Notes: generated by a model from the sequence alone, not told the origin. A stretch of 64,000 nucleotides of DNA from Phaeobacter porticola (GCF_001888185.1 NZ_CP016364.1:1116001-1180000), one strand, 5' to 3'. Counted from the stretch's first letter, positions 26,871 through 37,086 are shown. Numbers and translations: made by a program.

Positions 26871-28043
26871 ATGACCAGATCCAATCCTTCGGCGCGGTCC
26901 TCCGCGATCCCCAAAACCGGCGTCTTGCGCGCCCTTGGCACCATGAGCGGCACCTCGCTGGACGGGGTGGATGCGGCCATTGTCGAGACAGACGGCGTGG
27001 CGATCCACGGCTTCGGGGCCAGCGCCTACCGCGCCTATGAACCGGTGGAGCGCGCGCAGCTGGCCGCCGCGTTGGGGCACTGGCAGGGGCCGCAGGTGGA
27101 GGCCGCAGGTGAGATTGTCACCCGCGCCCATGCGGATCTGCTGGCGCAGGTTCTGGCTGAGGATGCAGAGGCAGGGGCGGATCGGCGGGCGGTTGATGTT
27201 ATCGGGTTTCACGGTCAGACACTGGCTCATGCGCCGCGCGTGCAGGGCACCCTGCAGGTCGGCGATGGGGCAGCGCTGGCAGCTGAGTTCAACACACCGG
27301 TGGTCTGGGATTTCCGCAGCGATGATGTGCGGTTGGGCGGCGAGGGCGCGCCACTGGCACCGTTCTTTCACTTCGCCTGCGCGAAATACCTGAAACGTGA
27401 CAAGCCCCTGTGTTTTCTGAACCTCGGAGGGGTCGGAAACCTCACTTATGTTGATCCGAGGCTTGAGGCGGCAGAGGATCCCGGCGCGCTGCTTGCATTT
27501 GATACCGGTCCTGCCAATGCGCCGATCAATGATCTGGTGCAGGCGCGCTGTGGTCAGATGATGGACGAAGGCGGTGCGATTGCCCGGGGCGGCGTGGTGG
27601 AAACCGGCGCGCTGGAGCTGTTTCTGGCGGAGTCGTATTTTGCCCGGATGCCACCGAAGTCTTTGGACCGCAATGATTTTGCCGAGATGATCACGCTGGT
27701 GTCCGAGCTGACTGACCGCGATGCAACAGCGACCCTGACCGCCATGTGTGCAGCGGCGGTGGCGCAGGGGATGGAACATTGCCCGGAGCCACCAGAGGTG
27801 GTGCTGGTGACCGGTGGCGGGCGGCATAATCCGGTCCTGATGGAGATGTTGCGGGTGTCGCTGGATTGCCCGGTTGCCCCGATTGAGAGTGTCGGGTTGG
27901 ACGGCGACATGCTGGAGGCGCAGGCCTTTGCCCATCTGGCGGTGCGGGTGGCACGGGGGCTGCCGACCTCCTGTCCCGGTACCACTGGGGTCCGCGCCTG
28001 TGTCGGCGGCGGCGTGGTGAGCGTGCCGGGGGGCGAAGACTGA
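26871..28043 (+). CDS. anmK: Anhydro-N-acetylmuramic acid kinase
   Basis: Phosphorylates and opens anhydro-MurNAc released in peptidoglycan recycling, producing MurNAc-6-phosphate. It has 390 residues with the sugar-kinase ASKHA fold. The phosphate-1 loop [12 protein letters not shown], the sugar-site [12 protein letters not shown] and [22 protein letters not shown], the [11 protein letters not shown] loop, the [12 protein letters not shown] loop and the adenosine motif [10 protein letters not shown] are present. The start at 26871 is the first ATG after the divergent intergenic region; a shorter start within the first 20 codons is conceivable. NagZ acts upstream of it. Confidence 0.95.
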   Translation: MTRSNPSARSSAIPKTGVLRALGTMSGTSLDGVDAAIVETDGVAIHGFGASAYRAYEPVERAQLAAALGHWQGPQVEAAGEIVTRAHADLLAQVLAEDAEAGADRRAVDVIGFHGQTLAHAPRVQGTLQVGDGAALAAEFNTPVVWDFRSDDVRLGGEGAPLAPFFHFACAKYLKRDKPLCFLNLGGVGNLTYVDPRLEAAEDPGALLAFDTGPANAPINDLVQARCGQMMDEGGAIARGGVVETGALELFLAESYFARMPPKSLDRNDFAEMITLVSELTDRDATATLTAMCAAAVAQGMEHCPEPPEVVLVTGGGRHNPVLMEMLRVSLDCPVAPIESVGLDGDMLEAQAFAHLAVRVARGLPTSCPGTTGVRACVGGGVVSVPGGED

Positions 28044-28102
28044 GGTCTGGCAGCCAGGAAACTTGGAAGTTTCTTGGTAAATTTTTGCGTAGAAATTGGG
28101 CG

Positions 28103-28534
28103 TTAGCCGCGCGGGATGTCAAAGCCCGGCGCGGCCAGTTCAAAGCCGTCAAACTGGAACCCGGGCGAGACGGTACAGCTGACCAGCGTATAATCTCCGG
28201 TGGTGCGGGCAGCCTGCCAGTGGCCTTCGGGAACGATCAACTGGGGTTCGCCCTCGGCCAGGTCGGGGGACAGGAGGTGATCCTGCGCCGGACCATCGTC
28301 AGTGGCGGAGAGTGACAGCACCAGCGGCGCGCCAGCGTGGTAGAGCCAGATTTCGGTGGCATCGACCCTGTGCCAATGGCTGCTTTCGCCCGCCTTCAGC
28401 AGGAAATAGATGCAAGTGCCGGTGGCGCGGCCATTGTGGCTGTCGGCATTACCAGCAATCCATGTCTGGCGATAGTAACCGCCTTCGGGATGGGGCTGGA
28501 GGTTCAGCTTGGCGATAATCTCATCGGCGGTCAT
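28103..28534 (-). CDS. Cupin-like DUF985 protein
   Basis: A 143-residue single-domain cupin of the DUF985 type. Motif one is HPEGGYYRQTW and the central strand reads CIYFLLKAGESSHWHRVDATEIWLYHAGAPL, with His/Glu residues placed for a metal. The second part has VPEGHWQAARTTGDYTLVSCTVSPGFQFDGFELA. The function of the family is not known. It is divergent from selO, with 78 bp between the starts. A long open frame in the same register over selO is a shadow and not part of the gene. Confidence 0.88.
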   Translation of the reverse strand: MTADEIIAKLNLQPHPEGGYYRQTWIAGNADSHNGRATGTCIYFLLKAGESSHWHRVDATEIWLYHAGAPLVLSLSATDDGPAQDHLLSPDLAEGEPQLIVPEGHWQAARTTGDYTLVSCTVSPGFQFDGFELAAPGFDIPRG

Positions 28535-28612
28535 GTCTCGGCTCCGTTTGGTCTGTTGGCACAGGGAACGTTTGGCTCTGGCAATTTGACATTTGCCGCA
28601 TATGTTTGGGCC

Positions 28613-30052
28613 ATGACATTGCACATTCCCTTTGACAATACATATGCCGCGCTGCCGCCGGTGTTCTACACGAAACAGTCCCCTGTGCCGGTGAAGGCGC
28701 CGGAGCTGATTGCCTATAACGCCGCGCTTGGGGCAGAGCTGGGTATCACCGCAGGCGGGACGGCTGAGCTGGCGGAGGTCTTTGCCGGCAACCGAGTTCC
28801 CGATGGGTCTGATCCGCTGGCGCAGCTTTATGCGGGGCATCAGTTTGGCAATTACAATCCCCAGCTGGGGGATGGGCGCGCGATCCTGCTGGGCGAAGCT
28901 GTTGGCCCGGAGGGGGCGCGGCGCGATATCCAGTTGAAGGGATCTGGGCGCACGCCCTATTCGCGGGGCGGTGACGGGCGGGCCTGGCTGGGGCCGGTCC
29001 TGCGGGAATATGTGGTGAGCGAGGCAATGCACGCGCTTGGCATCCCAACCACCCGCGCGCTGGCAGCGGTTACCACCGGCGAGACGGTCTGGCGTGAAGA
29101 GGGCGGTTTGCCCGGCGCTGTGTTGACGCGGGTGGCCTCCAGCCATTTGCGGGTTGGGACGTTCCAGATCTTTGCCGCGCGTGGCGAGCAGGCGGCGCTG
29201 CGTCAGCTCACACAGTATGCCATTCAGCGCCACTATCCTGGCGCGGACGGCCCGATGGGGCTGTTGCGGGCGGTGCGGGATCGTCAGGCGGAGCTGATTG
29301 CGGCCTGGATGTCGGTGGGGTTCATCCATGGGGTGATGAACACCGATAATTCGTCGATATCCGGTGAGACGATTGATTACGGGCCTTGCGCCTTCATGGA
29401 TGTGTATCATCCCAGCACGGTGTTCAGTTCTATCGACCGGATGGGGCGTTATGCCTATTCCAATCAGCCCGATATCGCGGTGTGGAACCTGGCGCAGCTG
29501 GCAACGGCGCTGATCCAGCAGGCGGAGGATCCGCAGGCCATGGTGGAAGAAGCGACGGAGATTGTGCATGGAATGCCCGCCCTGACCGAGGCCGCCTGGT
29601 TGCGGCGGTTCGGGACCAAGATCGGTCTTGCTGACGCAAGGCCTGACGATATGGCGCTGATTACCGATTTGCTGACCCGTATGGCAGAGGAGCAGGCGGA
29701 TTTCACTAATACCTTCCGGGCTTTGGGGGATGCTGTTGAGCCGGACACCGGCAAGGTTCATGATCAGTTTCAGGAGCCTGAGAGCTTTGACAGCTGGGCG
29801 ACCGGCTGGCGCGCGCGATTGGCGCAAGAGGCAGACCCGATGGCGGTGATGGCAGCGGCAAACCCGGTTTATATCCCGCGCAATCACCGGATTGAAGCGA
29901 TGATCGCCTCTGCTGTGGCGGGGGATTTCGCCCCGTTTGAGCGGCTGAATACGGTGCTGTCGGATCCGTATGTTGTGCAGGACGGGGCCGAGGATCTGCG
30001 CCGAACTCCGGCGGCGAGCGAGGTGGTGAAGGCGACCTTCTGCGGCACCTGA
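28613..30052 (+). CDS. selO: Protein adenylyltransferase SelO (YdiU)
   Basis: A pseudokinase-fold enzyme that transfers AMP from ATP to Ser/Thr/Tyr of target proteins. It has 479 residues, the same size as E. coli SelO. Motifs include QLYAGHQFGNYNPQLGDGRA, QLKGSGRTPYSRGGDGRAWLGPVLREYVVSEAMHALGIPTTRAL, the active-site MNTDNSSISGETIDYGPC segment and the C-terminal RTPAASEVVKATFCGT. The C-terminal Cys (after Thr-Phe) corresponds to the position that is often selenocysteine in eukaryotic homologues. The ATG at 28613 is the first Met before a typical N-terminus. It converges closely (10 bp) with the next gene. Confidence 0.96.
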   Translation: MTLHIPFDNTYAALPPVFYTKQSPVPVKAPELIAYNAALGAELGITAGGTAELAEVFAGNRVPDGSDPLAQLYAGHQFGNYNPQLGDGRAILLGEAVGPEGARRDIQLKGSGRTPYSRGGDGRAWLGPVLREYVVSEAMHALGIPTTRALAAVTTGETVWREEGGLPGAVLTRVASSHLRVGTFQIFAARGEQAALRQLTQYAIQRHYPGADGPMGLLRAVRDRQAELIAAWMSVGFIHGVMNTDNSSISGETIDYGPCAFMDVYHPSTVFSSIDRMGRYAYSNQPDIAVWNLAQLATALIQQAEDPQAMVEEATEIVHGMPALTEAAWLRRFGTKIGLADARPDDMALITDLLTRMAEEQADFTNTFRALGDAVEPDTGKVHDQFQEPESFDSWATGWRARLAQEADPMAVMAAANPVYIPRNHRIEAMIASAVAGDFAPFERLNTVLSDPYVVQDGAEDLRRTPAASEVVKATFCGT

Positions 30053-30062
30053 TGCTGCGTGG

Positions 30063-30974
30063 TTACTTGCGATTGATCAGCACGATGCCGACGGCGACCA
30101 GTGCCAGTGCGGCCCAGACCTGCGGGTAGATCACCTCATCCAGCAGGAGCCAGCCCAGAATGGCGGCGATCACTGGCGACAGAAAGCTGAAGGAGGCGAC
30201 CGCATTGGCGCGATAGATGCTGATCAGCCAGAGCCACAGGAGATAGCCGAGGCTGGCAATGGCCACGGCCTGAAACACCACGCCGGAGATATGCAGCGCG
30301 GTGGGGGCGCGCAGGAGCGGACCGAACAGCGGCGAGATCGCCAGCAGGACCAGCGCCGAGGTGGCCAGCTGATAGGTCAGCTGGCGGATGGGCGGGACAT
30401 GTGCCAGTGGCGACAGGCGCGCGCACAGGGCGATCCCGGCCCAGGCCAGCGTGGCCGCAAGCGCCAGAACATCACCGAGCAGTGAGGCATCGCCGCTGCC
30501 CCGGTGCAGAACAGCCAGCACCACGCCGCCCATGGCCAGCACAAGCCCCAACATGCGCATTGAGTTAAGCCGCTCTCCGGGCAGGAGCAGATGGCCCGCC
30601 AGCGCCAGCCAGACCGGCATGGAGTTGAAGATAATGGTGACGCGCGACACTGATGATAGGTCCAACGCGATATAAAGACAGACAAATTCGGCTGTGAACA
30701 ACAGGCCTGACACCAGCCCCCAGAGATGGACGGAGCGGGTCCAATGTGTTGGCGTCTGGGCAGGCGCTGGAGGGCTGGCGCGTTTCAACTCGCCGTGAAA
30801 GGCGAGCCATGCAAGCAGCACCGCCAGCCCAATGAGAGAGCGTAGGCCTGCCTGAAACACCGGGCCGAACCCGCCGTTGGAGACCTTGATTACCACCTGA
30901 TTGAAGCCCATCAGCCCGCTGAAGCCGATCAGCATTGCGGCCCCGATGCCGTCCATTGTGCGCTTTTCACTCAT
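30063..30974 (-). CDS. EamA/DMT-family transporter
   Basis: A 303-residue inner-membrane transporter of the drug/metabolite transporter type with ten predicted helices in two repeated EamA domains. Typical segments are GFNQVVIKVSNGGFGPVFQAGLRS near the start and PVIAAILGWLLLDEVIYPQVWAALALVAVGIVLINR at the end. The substrate is not predictable. ATG 30974 is preferred over 31022 because hydrophobic helix one follows closely; the longer start is possible. It converges with selO. Confidence 0.88.
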   Translation of the reverse strand: MSEKRTMDGIGAAMLIGFSGLMGFNQVVIKVSNGGFGPVFQAGLRSLIGLAVLLAWLAFHGELKRASPPAPAQTPTHWTRSVHLWGLVSGLLFTAEFVCLYIALDLSSVSRVTIIFNSMPVWLALAGHLLLPGERLNSMRMLGLVLAMGGVVLAVLHRGSGDASLLGDVLALAATLAWAGIALCARLSPLAHVPPIRQLTYQLATSALVLLAISPLFGPLLRAPTALHISGVVFQAVAIASLGYLLWLWLISIYRANAVASFSFLSPVIAAILGWLLLDEVIYPQVWAALALVAVGIVLINRK

Positions 30975-31309
30975 CGCGCCACAAGAGGCGGGGGTGAGAG
31001 CGGAGTCAAGCTGCGAAATCAACGATTTGCGCAGTCTCAGTGCGGCAAACGAACGGGCGCGGTATTGGCGCTTGCAGTGACCAGCGGGCCATAGCGTCGG
31101 AGAGGACTCTCAATGGGCGGGGGCATGGCAAGACAAGATTGGCGGATCTGAGAACCGCGTTGGGGCGTCACTATGTTACCTGGGCCGTAGCGCGCTGCCT
31201 TAAAGAGAGAAAAGCCGGTGGCGCAGAACGCGCCACCGGCTTTTTGAGTGTTTAGATGTCCCCCGCAGGGGATGCCGGGACCACCCGGCAGGGATTATTT
31301 AGGCCGGGG
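30975..31309. other. 335-bp region upstream of the DMT gene and downstream of rhlE
   Basis: It contains the 5' side of the DMT gene (minus strand) and the bidirectional terminator at 31211-31245. Apart from a plus-strand frame at 31040-31255 with no ribosome site, I see no coding signal, RNA gene or repeat. Confidence 0.6.
31211..31245 (-). terminator. Intrinsic terminator of rhlE (works in both directions)
   Basis: A perfect 14-bp stem (AAAGCCGGTGGCGC / GCGCCACCGGCTTT) with an AGAAC loop and T-tracts on both sides. It lies 65 bp after the rhlE stop. Confidence 0.9.
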
Positions 31310-32647
31310 TTACTGGGCGCGGCGGCGCTGACCGCCGGGTTTGCCCTGACCGCCGCCCTGACCAGCACCCTGACCACCGCTGCGCGCACCACCTTGGCCG
31401 CCACCGCCGCCGCCGCTGCGACGCCGACGATGACCACCGGGTTTGCCGCTGCCGCCGGGCTTGCCGCCACCGCCGCCACCGCGACGACCGGCGGGGGCCT
31501 TGGGATCGGGCAGCACTTCCCACGGACGCCCGGAAGCGGTCGGGATGGTGATGCCCATGGTTTTCTGAATGGCTTTCAGTTCGCCCATCTCGTCCGGGGA
31601 ACAGAAGGCCACGGCCTGACCGTCCTTGCCCGCGCGTGCGGTCCGGCCGATGCGGTGCACATAGGCGTCCGGCACATTGGGCAGTTCGTAGTTATAGACG
31701 TATTTCACATCCGGGATATCAAGACCACGGGCCGCCACATCGGTGGCGACAAGGATGGTGACCTGACCGGATTTAAACTGTGCCAAAGCGCGCTCGCGCT
31801 GGCCCTGGCTTTTGTTGCCGTGGATCGCTGCGGCGGAGAACCCTGCGGCGGACAGGGTCTTCATCAGCTTTTCCATGCCATGTTTGGTGCGGCCAAAGAC
31901 CAATGTGCGTTCGCCGTCGATCGCGCGCAGCTGCTCTTTCAGCATCGACAGCTTTTCGGCCTTGGCGATGAAATGCACCGATTGAGTGATCTTGTCGGCC
32001 GCCTTGCCGGGAGGGTTCACCTCAATCCGGATGGGGCTTTGCAGATAGGAATTGGCAATCTCGTTCATCTGCTTGGGCATGGTCGCCGAAAACAGCATGG
32101 TCTGGCGCTGTTCGGGCAGCAGGGATGCGATTTTGCGCAGGGCGTGGATAAAACCGAGGTCCAGCATCTGGTCGGCCTCGTCCAGAACAAGGAAGTCGCA
32201 GGAGCTAAGATCCAGGGCGCGTCGGTCGAGGATGTCCAAAAGACGTCCCGGCGTGGCAATCAGGATATCGGTGCCTTTGGCAATACGGGCGATCTGCGGG
32301 TTGATCGACACACCACCAACCACAAGGCCGGTTTTCATCGGGGTGCCTTCGGTCAGCGCCTTAAGGTTTGCGGCGATCTGGTTGGCCAGCTCGCGGGTTG
32401 GGGCCAGTACCAGACCACGGACGGTCTTAGGAGCGGGTTTCTGGCCGTATTGCATCATTTGTGCGATCAGCGGAATGCCAAAGGCGGCGGTTTTGCCGGT
32501 GCCGGTTTGCGCCAGACCCAGCACGTCTTTGCCGTTCAGTGCATGCGGAATAGCGTGCGCCTGGATGGGCGTCGGGTCGGTATAACCAAGGTCTGCAATG
32601 CGCTTCAGAAGCTGCTCGGGCAGCCCCATTGTCGAAAATTCAGTCAC
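31310..32647 (-). CDS. rhlE: DEAD-box RNA helicase RhlE-like
   Basis: A 445-residue ATP-dependent RNA helicase. Motif order: Q-motif (DPTPIQ), I (AQTGTGKTAAF), Ia (PTRELANQI), Ib (TPGRLLD), II (DEAD in VLDEADQMLD), III (SAT), then in domain two GRTKHGMEKL, TDVAARGLDIP and HRIGRTARAG. The C-terminal about 70 residues are Gly/Arg/Lys-rich (many GGGGG and KPGG units), likely an RNA-binding tail. The start is a GTG at 32647 with AAAGGAC upstream; the frame runs on to 32800 without support. RhlE-class helicases act in RNA turnover and ribosome assembly, often in cold response. Confidence 0.95.
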   Translation of the reverse strand: MTEFSTMGLPEQLLKRIADLGYTDPTPIQAHAIPHALNGKDVLGLAQTGTGKTAAFGIPLIAQMMQYGQKPAPKTVRGLVLAPTRELANQIAANLKALTEGTPMKTGLVVGGVSINPQIARIAKGTDILIATPGRLLDILDRRALDLSSCDFLVLDEADQMLDLGFIHALRKIASLLPEQRQTMLFSATMPKQMNEIANSYLQSPIRIEVNPPGKAADKITQSVHFIAKAEKLSMLKEQLRAIDGERTLVFGRTKHGMEKLMKTLSAAGFSAAAIHGNKSQGQRERALAQFKSGQVTILVATDVAARGLDIPDVKYVYNYELPNVPDAYVHRIGRTARAGKDGQAVAFCSPDEMGELKAIQKTMGITIPTASGRPWEVLPDPKAPAGRRGGGGGGKPGGSGKPGGHRRRRSGGGGGGQGGARSGGQGAGQGGGQGKPGGQRRRAQ

Positions 32648-33021
32648 GTCTCGTCCTTTCACAGCCGAACCAAATGGTCCCGGCCGGTGCCGCCACAGGG
32701 GGCGGTCTGTCGTTGGGGCAGGACCTCGGGCGGGGCAGACATCATGTCTGACCGCTGGTCTCTGCGATTGCCCCACGCGTGATATTGGGAACGGTGGCAT
32801 ATCCTTAGGGTCGGTTTTACGGCCTGCGCTATCTATCTGGCGCGGCCCGACGTCCTCTGCTCACGCGGCAGGGAGGGATGCCTGACAGGGCAGATGGCCC
32901 CGCTGGCTGCCAAAGTCAATGGTCAATTGCTGCATATTCTGTACCAAAGAGTGTTAAAACCCGGTTTGCGACCCGTGCGTCTTTGTTTAAACAGGGGAGC
33001 CATGCTGGAAAAGGGACGGCC
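32648..33021. other. 374-bp divergent region between rhlE and fur
   Basis: Promoters for both genes should lie here. The part close to fur is AT-richer (32930-33000) and includes a run with GTGTTAAAACCCGG. I find no clear operator, tRNA or small gene; frames that extend fur upstream to 32878 lack ribosome sites. Confidence 0.55.
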
Positions 33022-33435
33022 ATGAGCGAGACGATTATCGCACGCTGCGAAGCGAAGGGTCTGCGGATGACAGGTCAGCGACGGGTGATTGCCCGCGTGC
33101 TACAAGAAAGTGCCGACCATCCCGATGTTGAAGAGCTGTATGCCCGTGCCAGCGCGCTGGACGGGGCGATTTCGCTGGCGACGGTCTACCGCACGGTAAA
33201 GCTGTTTGATGAAGCGGGTATTCTGGACCGGTTGGAGTTCGGCGACGGGCGGGCGCGTTATGAGGACGCCGACCGGGATCATCACGACCATCTGATTGAT
33301 ATGAATACCGGTGCGGTGATTGAGTTCTGCGATCCCGAGATCGAGGCCTTGCAGGAAAAGATCGCCGAAAAGCTGGGCTATGAGCTGCGCGGGCATAAGC
33401 TGGAGTTATATGGCGTGCCGCGCAAGCGCGACTGA
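33022..33435 (+). CDS. fur: Fur-family transcriptional regulator (Fur/Mur type)
   Basis: A 137-residue metal-responsive repressor. The N-terminal winged helix holds GLRMTGQRRVIARVLQESADHPDVEELY and SLATVYRTVKLFDEAGI. The metal region reads YEDADRDHHDHLIDMNTGAVIEF: the His-rich regulatory site is there, but the CxxC normally following HHDHLI is replaced by DMNT, a state seen in alphaproteobacterial Fur/Mur proteins that sense manganese or iron. The start at 33022 follows AAGGGACGG. Fur versus Mur cannot be decided without the binding-site regulon. The gene is divergent from rhlE. Confidence 0.9.
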   Translation: MSETIIARCEAKGLRMTGQRRVIARVLQESADHPDVEELYARASALDGAISLATVYRTVKLFDEAGILDRLEFGDGRARYEDADRDHHDHLIDMNTGAVIEFCDPEIEALQEKIAEKLGYELRGHKLELYGVPRKRD

Positions 33436-33643
33436 CTGCTGTCATTTTGTTCAGGCGATCTGCGGCGGGCACGCCTTGGCGCTGCGCCCGTCTTGCATCA
33501 CGGGATGTGATGGGGCGGGCCACAGCAAATCATGGTGGTAGGTCGCAAACGGAGTTGTCCGGCGTCGCTGGCTGCTGTTTGTTGCCCGGATTGGTCACTG
33601 ACAGGGTGACCTGCAGGACGATTTTCAGAACGGAACAGCGCAG

Positions 33644-34540
33644 ATGAACAACATCACAGGAATTTTGCTGGTGATCCTCGCCATGGCGGGGTTTTCACTG
33701 GAAGATATGTTCATCAAGCAGCTGGCGGCGTCGGTACCGGTGGGGCAGATCCTGATCATGCTGGGCCTTGGCAGCGGGACCGTCTTTGTGATCTGGGCCA
33801 AATTGCAGGGGCACCGCATTTTTGCACCGCGCAACTGGCGCTGGCCACTTGTCCTGCGCGCCTCGACCGAGGCGCTGGCGGCGGTCAGTTTTGCCTCGGC
33901 GCTGGCGGTGGTGGATATCTCGACCGTGGCGGCGGTGTTTCAGGCGATGCCGCTGGCGGTCACGGTTGGGGCGGCGTTGTTTCTGGGCGAGGACGTGGGC
34001 TGGCGGCGCTGGAGCGCGATCCTCGTCGGTTTTGCCGGGGTGCTGATGATCGTGCGGCCCGGATTTGCGGGGTTTGAACCGGGTGTGCTCTTGGTGCTGA
34101 TTTCGGTTGTTGCGGTTGCCGCGCGTGATCTGATGACGCGGGTGATGGACAGCGCTGTGCCATCAGCTGTGGTCAGCTCGCAGGCCTTTGGAGCCGTCAT
34201 CCCTGCGGGGGTGGTGATGCTGCTGCTGTTGCCGGGGGATCCGGTGGCCCTGCAGGGGATGCAATGGGGGATGATGCTGGGTGGCGTTATCTTTGGTGTG
34301 TTGGGTTACTACGGGATTGTCACCGCCACCCGGATTGGTGATGCCGCTGTGATCACCCCGTTTCGGTATTCCCGACTGGTGTTTTCGACGCTGATTGGCA
34401 TGGTGATCTTTGCTGAGGCGCCGGATGTGATGACACTTGCAGGCTCTGCGCTGATCATCGGCTCGGGGCTCTATACCTTTGTGCGCGAACGGCGTCTGGC
34501 CCGGCGCGCGGCGCGGCTACAGATGGCGGCAACAGCCTGA
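33644..34540 (+). CDS. EamA/DMT-family transporter
   Basis: A 298-residue multi-helix membrane protein with two EamA repeats. N-terminal repeat: NNITGILLVILAMAGFSLEDMFIKQL. The mid-part contains VVDISTVAAVFQAMPLAVTVGAALFLGEDVGW, and the second repeat includes AARDLMTRVMDSAVP and TPFRYSRLVFSTLIGMVIFAEAPD. The C-terminus is basic (ERRLARRAARL). Substrate unknown. It is a different paralogue from the 30.1-kb gene, and lies between fur and eno on the same strand. Confidence 0.92.
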   Translation: MNNITGILLVILAMAGFSLEDMFIKQLAASVPVGQILIMLGLGSGTVFVIWAKLQGHRIFAPRNWRWPLVLRASTEALAAVSFASALAVVDISTVAAVFQAMPLAVTVGAALFLGEDVGWRRWSAILVGFAGVLMIVRPGFAGFEPGVLLVLISVVAVAARDLMTRVMDSAVPSAVVSSQAFGAVIPAGVVMLLLLPGDPVALQGMQWGMMLGGVIFGVLGYYGIVTATRIGDAAVITPFRYSRLVFSTLIGMVIFAEAPDVMTLAGSALIIGSGLYTFVRERRLARRAARLQMAATA

Positions 34541-34586
34541 GCGACCCCGACTAAGGCGGCGGCAATTGGTTGCGCAAACAGGTTGA

Positions 34587-34600
34587 TGTTAGCCCTAACC
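34587..34600 (+). promoter_or_regulatory. LacI-type operator, site 1, upstream of eno
   Basis: TGTTAGCCCTAACC is an imperfect inverted repeat of the form TGTTAGC-N-TAAC used by LacI-family regulators. A second copy follows 29 bp centre-to-centre downstream. It is 113 bp before the eno start codon. Confidence 0.55.
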
Positions 34601-34615
34601 CCGTAAAATAAGTCA

Positions 34616-34629
34616 CGTTAGCGATAACG
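34616..34629 (+). promoter_or_regulatory. LacI-type operator, site 2, upstream of eno
   Basis: CGTTAGCGATAACG is a near-perfect inverted repeat (CGTTA-GCGA-TAACG) of the same family as the site at 34587. The spacing (about three helical turns) suggests side-by-side binding. CceR is a known LacI-family regulator of glycolytic genes in Rhodobacter; whether its motif fits was not checked. Confidence 0.55.
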
Positions 34630-34709
34630 CCCGTGGTTTACTTTTGGCGTGCGAATGGTATGACGCTGGCAAGATTTGCCGCAACCATTTGCCAATATCA
34701 GGGACCTGA

Positions 34710-35987
<1,278 letters not shown>

Positions 35988-35993
35988 GCCAAG

Positions 35994-36022
35994 AGGCCGG
36001 GGCGTGTTGCTCCGGCCTTTTT
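35994..36022 (+). terminator. Intrinsic terminator of eno
   Basis: Stem AGGCCGG / CCGGCCT around an 11-nt loop followed by TTTTT, 6 bp past the eno stop. Confidence 0.9.
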
Positions 36023-36053
36023 CTATTTGATGTTTGTTTTGTGGTGTTTGACC

Positions 36054-36569
36054 ATGCTTAAGAAGATTGCGCATTTCTTTATTCGTCGGGCTGAGCGCCG
36101 GATTGGCGTGTCACTGGATTATTCTCACGCCATTGCCGATACCGATCTGGGGCTATTGGCACGATACAACCGGGTGTTTGGATTTCTGGACCCGAACCGA
36201 CATGTGCCTGCTGCGGCTTATCACGCGGCGCGGCTTACCGGGGCATTGACCGCCGATTGCGGCACTTGTGTCGAGGCGGAGATCAACCTGGCCACGGCGG
36301 CTGGCCTGTCCCCTGACTTGGTCAAATCCATTCTGAGAGGTGATGCGCTAGAGCCGGATCTGGCGGCGGTTGTACGTCTGGCCGGGGCGGTTGTTGGCAC
36401 CCGCAGCGATGATCCCGAAGCGCGGGAGCTGGTGCGTGCCGCCTATGGCGAGGCCGGATTGATCGAGCTGAGCTATGCGATGAATGGCGCGGCCTTGCTG
36501 CCGGGGATCAAACGGGCAATGGGCTATGCGACGGCCTGCGATCTGCAACTGATGCGTCGGCTGGGCTGA
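36054..36569 (+). CDS. AhpD/carboxymuconolactone decarboxylase-like protein with altered active-site motif
   Basis: A 171-residue helical protein of the AhpD-fold superfamily. A CxxC lies at Cys69-Cys72 (DCGTCVEAEINLA) in the position of the AhpD thiol pair. However, the Glu three residues before it is Thr66 and the His four residues after it is Glu76, so the proton-relay set of canonical AhpD is incomplete. The N-terminus (LKKIAHFFIRRAERR) is basic and amphipathic. The gene is preceded by the eno terminator, so it has its own promoter. Start choice 36054 (ATG) over 36027 is uncertain. No partner gene is seen. Confidence 0.75.
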   Translation: MLKKIAHFFIRRAERRIGVSLDYSHAIADTDLGLLARYNRVFGFLDPNRHVPAAAYHAARLTGALTADCGTCVEAEINLATAAGLSPDLVKSILRGDALEPDLAAVVRLAGAVVGTRSDDPEARELVRAAYGEAGLIELSYAMNGAALLPGIKRAMGYATACDLQLMRRLG

Positions 36570-36775
36570 TCAGCGCGGGCGACGGGCTCCGGCACCTTGG
36601 CCTTATGTGGCCCCCAATTTGCAGGGCTGCAATTTGCCCTCTTTGTCTGCGCCTGCCGTGCTCTGCCCATGGATGTTGGTCTTCTGTAGTCTTGTTCACA
36701 GACCTGTGAGCGTGCCTGTGGCACTGTTTGTGTCAGGCGCTGCGGGGGTGGCGCTGGCTGAGGAAGGGGAAAACC

Positions 36776-36994
36776 ATGCGAGGGAAACCACATCCGAAGA
36801 TCCACGTTGAGCCGGCAATCGTGACCGCAGGGGCAGGCAATTGGCTGGCCATCGGGCTTGTTGTGGCGGTGGCGCTATTGGCGGGCTGTGCGGGGCCGGG
36901 GCACTACCCGCTGAGCGGCCAGAGTGTTGATGCTGGTGATCCTGTCCTACGCGCAGCTTTGAGCCAAAGCCCGATCAGCGGTGGCGGTTTCTGA
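36776..36994 (+). CDS. Small lipoprotein, hypothetical
   Basis: A 72-residue protein with a basic N-terminus, a 17-residue hydrophobic stretch (WLAIGLVVAVALLAGC) and a lipobox Cys38 (LLAGC). The mature part is only about 35 residues, ending in ISGGGF. ATG at 36776 follows AGGAAGGGGA, a strong ribosome site. Function unknown. It ends 92 bp before a convergent bidirectional terminator. Confidence 0.8.
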   Translation: MRGKPHPKIHVEPAIVTAGAGNWLAIGLVVAVALLAGCAGPGHYPLSGQSVDAGDPVLRAALSQSPISGGGF

Positions 36995-37086
36995 ACCACA
37001 CCATGCAGTCCTGACGGGTGCCGTGCAGGCCGGGGGGGAGCTGGCGGCGAGGGAACGCGGCGGATCCGCCGCCGCTGGCGAAGGGC

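Noticed and set aside
26853-27935. Minus-strand frame of 360 codons over anmK
   Set aside because: Antisense shadow of anmK with no domain pattern.
28103-29887. Minus-strand frame of 594 codons across selO
   Set aside because: Only the last 143 codons (from the ATG at 28534) are the cupin; the rest is antisense to the clear selO gene.
31256-32782. Plus-strand frame of 508 codons over rhlE
   Set aside because: Antisense to all DEAD-box motifs, without a plausible start region.
32878-33021. Upstream extension of fur to 32878
   Set aside because: The extra 48 residues match nothing in Fur proteins and 33022 has a proper ribosome site.
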